This document shows positions 6,246-8,083 of a DNA stretch of 8,083 nt, one piece after another. The position numbers and the translations under genes were made by a program. The stretch's first letter is position 1. Each line of letters starts with the position of its first letter. Under the pieces are notes generated by a model. It saw only the letters and a list, made by a program, of their open reading frames with translations. It did not search any database and was not told where the DNA came from. Source of the stretch: Clostridioides sp. (GTDB lineage: Bacteria; Bacillota; Clostridia; Peptostreptococcales; Peptostreptococcaceae); the NCBI GenBank assembly GCA_031272305.1, contig JAISUA010000015.1, forward strand, positions 1-8,083, read 5' to 3'.

Positions 6246-6508
6246 AGTTATGCTTCAACTTTGAGAAACATGAAGTTTATAATATTTTTATATTATAAAT
6301 ATCTGTCAATCTCTTGTGTATAGTTATAAGTATTTAAATTTTATAAGTGAAAAATTATATGCTTAAAAAGTAAGTAATTTTTTTAGTAAAAATTAAAAAC
6401 GTTTAATTTGCGGGGGATATTTTAGTTCTTAATTATATAAAATGATAAATTAAAAAACCTAAAATAATACAAATCATATGATTTTGTTATGTTTTAGGTT
6501 TTTTAATT
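6246..6508 (+). ncRNA. possible small structured RNA
   Basis: Bounded by the promoter at 6211-6239 and the hairpin terminator at 6448-6508, giving about 260 nt. Inside are a CTTCA/TGAAG stem near the 5' end, a perfect 10-bp AT stem with TTTT loop (6276-6299), an 8-bp stem (6375-6395) and an isolated GCGGGGGAT (about 6410-6418), the only G5 run in the gap. I recognise no known RNA family. AT-only stems arise often by chance, so support rests on the promoter and terminator pair. It might instead be a long leader or a decayed gene. Confidence 0.25.
6448..6508. terminator. perfect 17-bp inverted repeat, probable bidirectional terminator
   Basis: Arms 6448-6464 (AATTAAAAAACCTAAAA) and 6492-6508 are exact reverse complements, and the 27-bp interior folds further through CAAATCAT/ATGATTTTG. 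The 3' arm has TTTTTTAATT on either strand, so it could end transcripts from both sides. It is the strongest inverted repeat in the window. A miniature inverted-repeat element is an alternative, but no target-site duplication is visible. Confidence 0.65.
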
Positions 6509-6537
6509 GCCAAAAAACAAAATAATAAACCTAAATT

Positions 6538-6564
6538 AATAATAGCTATTATTTAAATAGCTAT
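6538..6564. repeat. palindrome and repeated AATAGCTAT
   Basis: AATAATAGCTATTATT (6538-6553) is a perfect 16-bp palindrome. AATAGCTAT, itself nearly self-complementary, recurs at 6556-6564 after the palindromic ATTTAAAT. The arrangement could bind a dimeric regulator, but nothing identifies one. Confidence 0.5.
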
Positions 6565-6743
6565 ACACTTAGAATACTTTGTATGAAAATTTTTTCCATA
6601 ATGAATAATTCAGGATAAAGTATAAAATAAAAAAGTTCGATAATAAAAATAACTTTTAAGTTCTTGTCTTCAAATATTTTTTCAATTAATTTCAAACGAT
6701 TATCAATTATTTTTAAAATTTGCATCCTATAAAAATACAAAAT

Positions 6744-6759
6744 CATAGGTTAACCTATG
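6744..6759. repeat. perfect 16-bp palindrome CATAGGTTAACCTATG
   Basis: A gap-free dyad including four G-C pairs, rare in this AT-rich region, about 230 bp upstream of the lipoprotein gene. With no loop it suits a dimeric DNA-binding protein better than an RNA hairpin. Each strand carries an ATG at its end; on the plus strand this opens a 24-codon frame (6757-6831), probably not a gene. Confidence 0.6.
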
Positions 6760-6897
6760 AAAAAGGAGATCTGTTCTTGTAAAAACAAAATGAAGGTGAT
6801 ATATATTACTTTACAAGCTAAAAAGTTATAAAAATTCTAAAATATTGTATAGTTAATATAAAGTAAAAAACATTTATTCGTGATTTTGAAATTCATT

Positions 6898-6922
6898 ATA
6901 AGTCTTATTCTGATAAGTCTTA
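6898..6922 (+). repeat. 10-bp direct repeat ATAAGTCTTA
   Basis: Exact copies at 6898-6907 and 6913-6922, a 15-bp period, just upstream of the lipoprotein gene. Spacing below two helical turns leaves an activator site possible but unproven. Confidence 0.5.
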
Positions 6923-6931
6923 ATATAAAAA

Positions 6932-6960
6932 TATAAATTGGAAATCACAAAAGTTATAAT
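6932..6960 (+). promoter_or_regulatory. weak candidate promoter for the lipoprotein gene
   Basis: A consensus TATAAT lies at 6955-6960, with TATAAA at the -35 distance (6932-6937), only three matches. The leader would be about 22 nt, just covering the ribosome site GGAAGGTG (6970-6977). An alternative is TTGAAA (6886-6891) with TCTGAT (6909-6914). Neither is strong. Confidence 0.25.
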
Positions 6961-6988
6961 AATGAAGTTGGAAGGTGTGTGAAATATT

Positions 6989-8056
6989 ATGAAAAAAGAA
7001 TTATTGATTCTTATGATAATTACATTGTTGGTCACAATTACAGGATGTGAAAAGTTAATTAGTAATAAAAGTACTAATGAAGAATATAAGTATGCAGTTA
7101 TTAGCTCAACTATGACGAAGGATAAATCAATAATATCTCTTTATGATGAGAATGGAAAATTCATCAAAGATAAAAAAATCAAATATGGAGGTGTTGGTTT
7201 CTCAGGATTTAAAGAATCTCCAGATTATATAGGTGATGATGTATTTATGATGGCTCCAGCAATATATGCTCATACGAATAACTATACTCTAAAAATAAAT
7301 AAAAATACATTAAAAGCAAGTGAAGTGCCAGCGACATCACCTAATACTTCAACTTTCTTTACTACTGATGATAAGTATTTGTACTCTGGTTCAGCTTCAC
7401 CATATGAAACAAATTTAGATAAAACTGATATAAAGACAAATAAGATTGTAAAAACAGCTAAAGTAAATGTAGATGGAGGAGTATCAATAACTCAAAAGGA
7501 TGATAAATTATATTTGGTATCATATGGATATGAAAATGAAAAGATAAAGATGTATTTATCAGTATTAAATAAAGAAAGTTTAAAACTTGAAAATAAGATA
7601 GATTTAGGTTATGGAGATAAATGGGATACTGAAAAGATCACAGAAAATTATATTTGGATAACAAAGAATAGTGATGAAAAAGGCAATTTATTAGATGAAG
7701 TTTTAAGAGTAAATATTAAAGATTTTAGAATAGATAAAATAAAGTTGCCATTTAAAGATTTATATCAAACATTAAATTTAAACGATTATATATATGTAAC
7801 ACAAAATGATCCTCAGGGACAAGAAACGGATAATCTTATAGCTAGGATTAATATTAAAAATAATGATATAGAGACTTTTAAGTTGAAAAATGATCTTTCA
7901 ATTTGTCAAATTGATGAGAACAAAAATGAATTTATATCTACAGATAGAGAAAAGATGTATATATACAATTTAGATGATTTTACTTTGAAAAAATCTTTTA
8001 AGATAAATCAATATGATTATGATTGTTTGTTATTTTCTTCATTTTTCATAAAATGA
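6989..8056 (+). CDS. predicted beta-propeller lipoprotein of unknown function
   Basis: A 355-residue product with a short basic start (MKKE), a hydrophobic stretch (about 5-16) and the lipobox ITGC, so signal peptidase II would cut before Cys20 and anchor the protein on the outer face of the membrane. The mature part has recurrent segments of about 40-50 residues in which a strand of the type 'YxLxINKxTLK' or 'VLRVNIKDFRIDKI' repeats: roughly 92-110, 140-158, 188-204, 236-250, 283-298 and 325-340. This matches WD40/YncE-like propellers. No catalytic motif or known partner is seen. GGAAGGTG (6970-6977) precedes ATG 6989 at slightly long spacing. The C-terminus is abrupt and hydrophobic (CLLFSSFFIK). 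A strong ribosome site follows the stop within 30 bp, so it is probably the first gene of an operon continuing beyond the window. Lipoprotein nature is secure, fold likely, function unknown. Confidence 0.8.
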   Translation: MKKELLILMIITLLVTITGCEKLISNKSTNEEYKYAVISSTMTKDKSIISLYDENGKFIKDKKIKYGGVGFSGFKESPDYIGDDVFMMAPAIYAHTNNYTLKINKNTLKASEVPATSPNTSTFFTTDDKYLYSGSASPYETNLDKTDIKTNKIVKTAKVNVDGGVSITQKDDKLYLVSYGYENEKIKMYLSVLNKESLKLENKIDLGYGDKWDTEKITENYIWITKNSDEKGNLLDEVLRVNIKDFRIDKIKLPFKDLYQTLNLNDYIYVTQNDPQGQETDNLIARINIKNNDIETFKLKNDLSICQIDENKNEFISTDREKMYIYNLDDFTLKKSFKINQYDYDCLLFSSFFIK

Positions 8057-8076
8057 GTTAAAATAAATTTAATATT

Positions 8077-8083
8077 AAGGAGG
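8077..8083 (+). promoter_or_regulatory. Shine-Dalgarno of a gene beyond the window
   Basis: AAGGAGG, a full match to the anti-Shine-Dalgarno, occupies the last seven bases, 20 bp after the lipoprotein stop. No terminator intervenes, so a co-transcribed gene almost certainly begins within about ten bases past the edge. Confidence 0.75.

Larger units (their letters stand above)
5840..6988. other. 1.15-kb AT-rich intergenic region, no convincing gene
   Basis: No reading frame here combines a good ribosome site, plausible protein composition and adequate length. The left end holds the rqcH leader and promoter. The middle has a 15-bp direct repeat, an orphan plus-strand promoter, several AT-only hairpins (6276-6299, 6375-6395) and one very strong inverted repeat. 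From 6540 to 6830 come small palindromes and two Shine-Dalgarno-like stretches (AAAGGAG near 6763-6768, GAAGGTGAT near 6792-6800) with no proper gene behind them. This could be decayed coding DNA or a regulatory and small-RNA region. The stretch from about 6830 to 6890 shows nothing recognisable. Confidence 0.6.

Noticed and set aside
6228..6264. GAGGTG followed by ATG and an 8-codon frame
   Set aside because: Overlaps the -10 box of the orphan promoter, so it would not be in that transcript; too short and no continuation in another frame.
6561..6746. 61-codon minus-strand frame encoding a hydrophobic peptide
   Set aside because: Only AGG is available as ribosome site, the composition (Ile, Leu, Phe, Lys, Tyr) is what AT-rich noise gives, and no family is recognised. 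Kept as unlikely.
1..8083. CRISPR array, tRNA, rRNA, phage or toxin-antitoxin genes
   Set aside because: No regularly spaced repeats, cloverleaf-like sequences, rRNA segments or matching protein families were seen.

Overview
The window is very AT-rich chromosomal DNA from a low-G+C Gram-positive bacterium. The gene set, AGG-type ribosome binding sites, TTG start use and frequent AGA/ATA codons fit an anaerobic member of the Clostridia/Tissierellia (a Peptostreptococcaceae-like organism is my guess). Genus and species cannot be named from this sequence alone.

Layout. At 2-322 (+) is the C-terminal half of a class I SAM-dependent O-methyltransferase of the TrmR/YrrM type, closed by an AT-rich hairpin. 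At 530-1771 (+) is a U32 'peptidase' of the TrhP/YrrO type. In Bacillus subtilis TrhP enzymes hydroxylate wobble uridine 34 of some tRNAs and TrmR methylates the product, so the two genes look like a tRNA wobble-modification pair. At 1911-3758 (+) is a class B penicillin-binding protein with a Glu/Lys-rich insertion in its transpeptidase domain. A long bidirectional hairpin terminator separates it from the convergent rqcH (NFACT/Rqc2-type ribosome rescue factor) at 3923-5839 (-). The left three quarters of the window is therefore housekeeping: tRNA modification, wall synthesis and translation quality control.

About 1.15 kb without a convincing gene follows (5840-6988). It is not featureless. 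It has two repeated hairpins in the rqcH leader, a good orphan promoter (6211-6239), a perfect 17-bp-arm inverted repeat acting as a probable terminator (6448-6508), and a perfect 16-bp palindrome (6744-6759). A small structured RNA from about 6246 to 6508 is possible. The window ends with a predicted beta-propeller lipoprotein of unknown function (6989-8056, +) and, on the last bases, a strong Shine-Dalgarno sequence for a gene starting just outside.

The most interesting signals are regulatory. A roughly 70-nt imperfect hairpin buries the Shine-Dalgarno sequence of the penicillin-binding protein gene and has a promoter inside its left arm. An exact 35-bp tandem duplication ends inside the apparent start of trhP. 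The orphan promoter-to-hairpin unit lies in the large intergenic gap. No mobile element, CRISPR array, tRNA or rRNA was seen, and I found no clear evidence of a wholly new multi-gene system.
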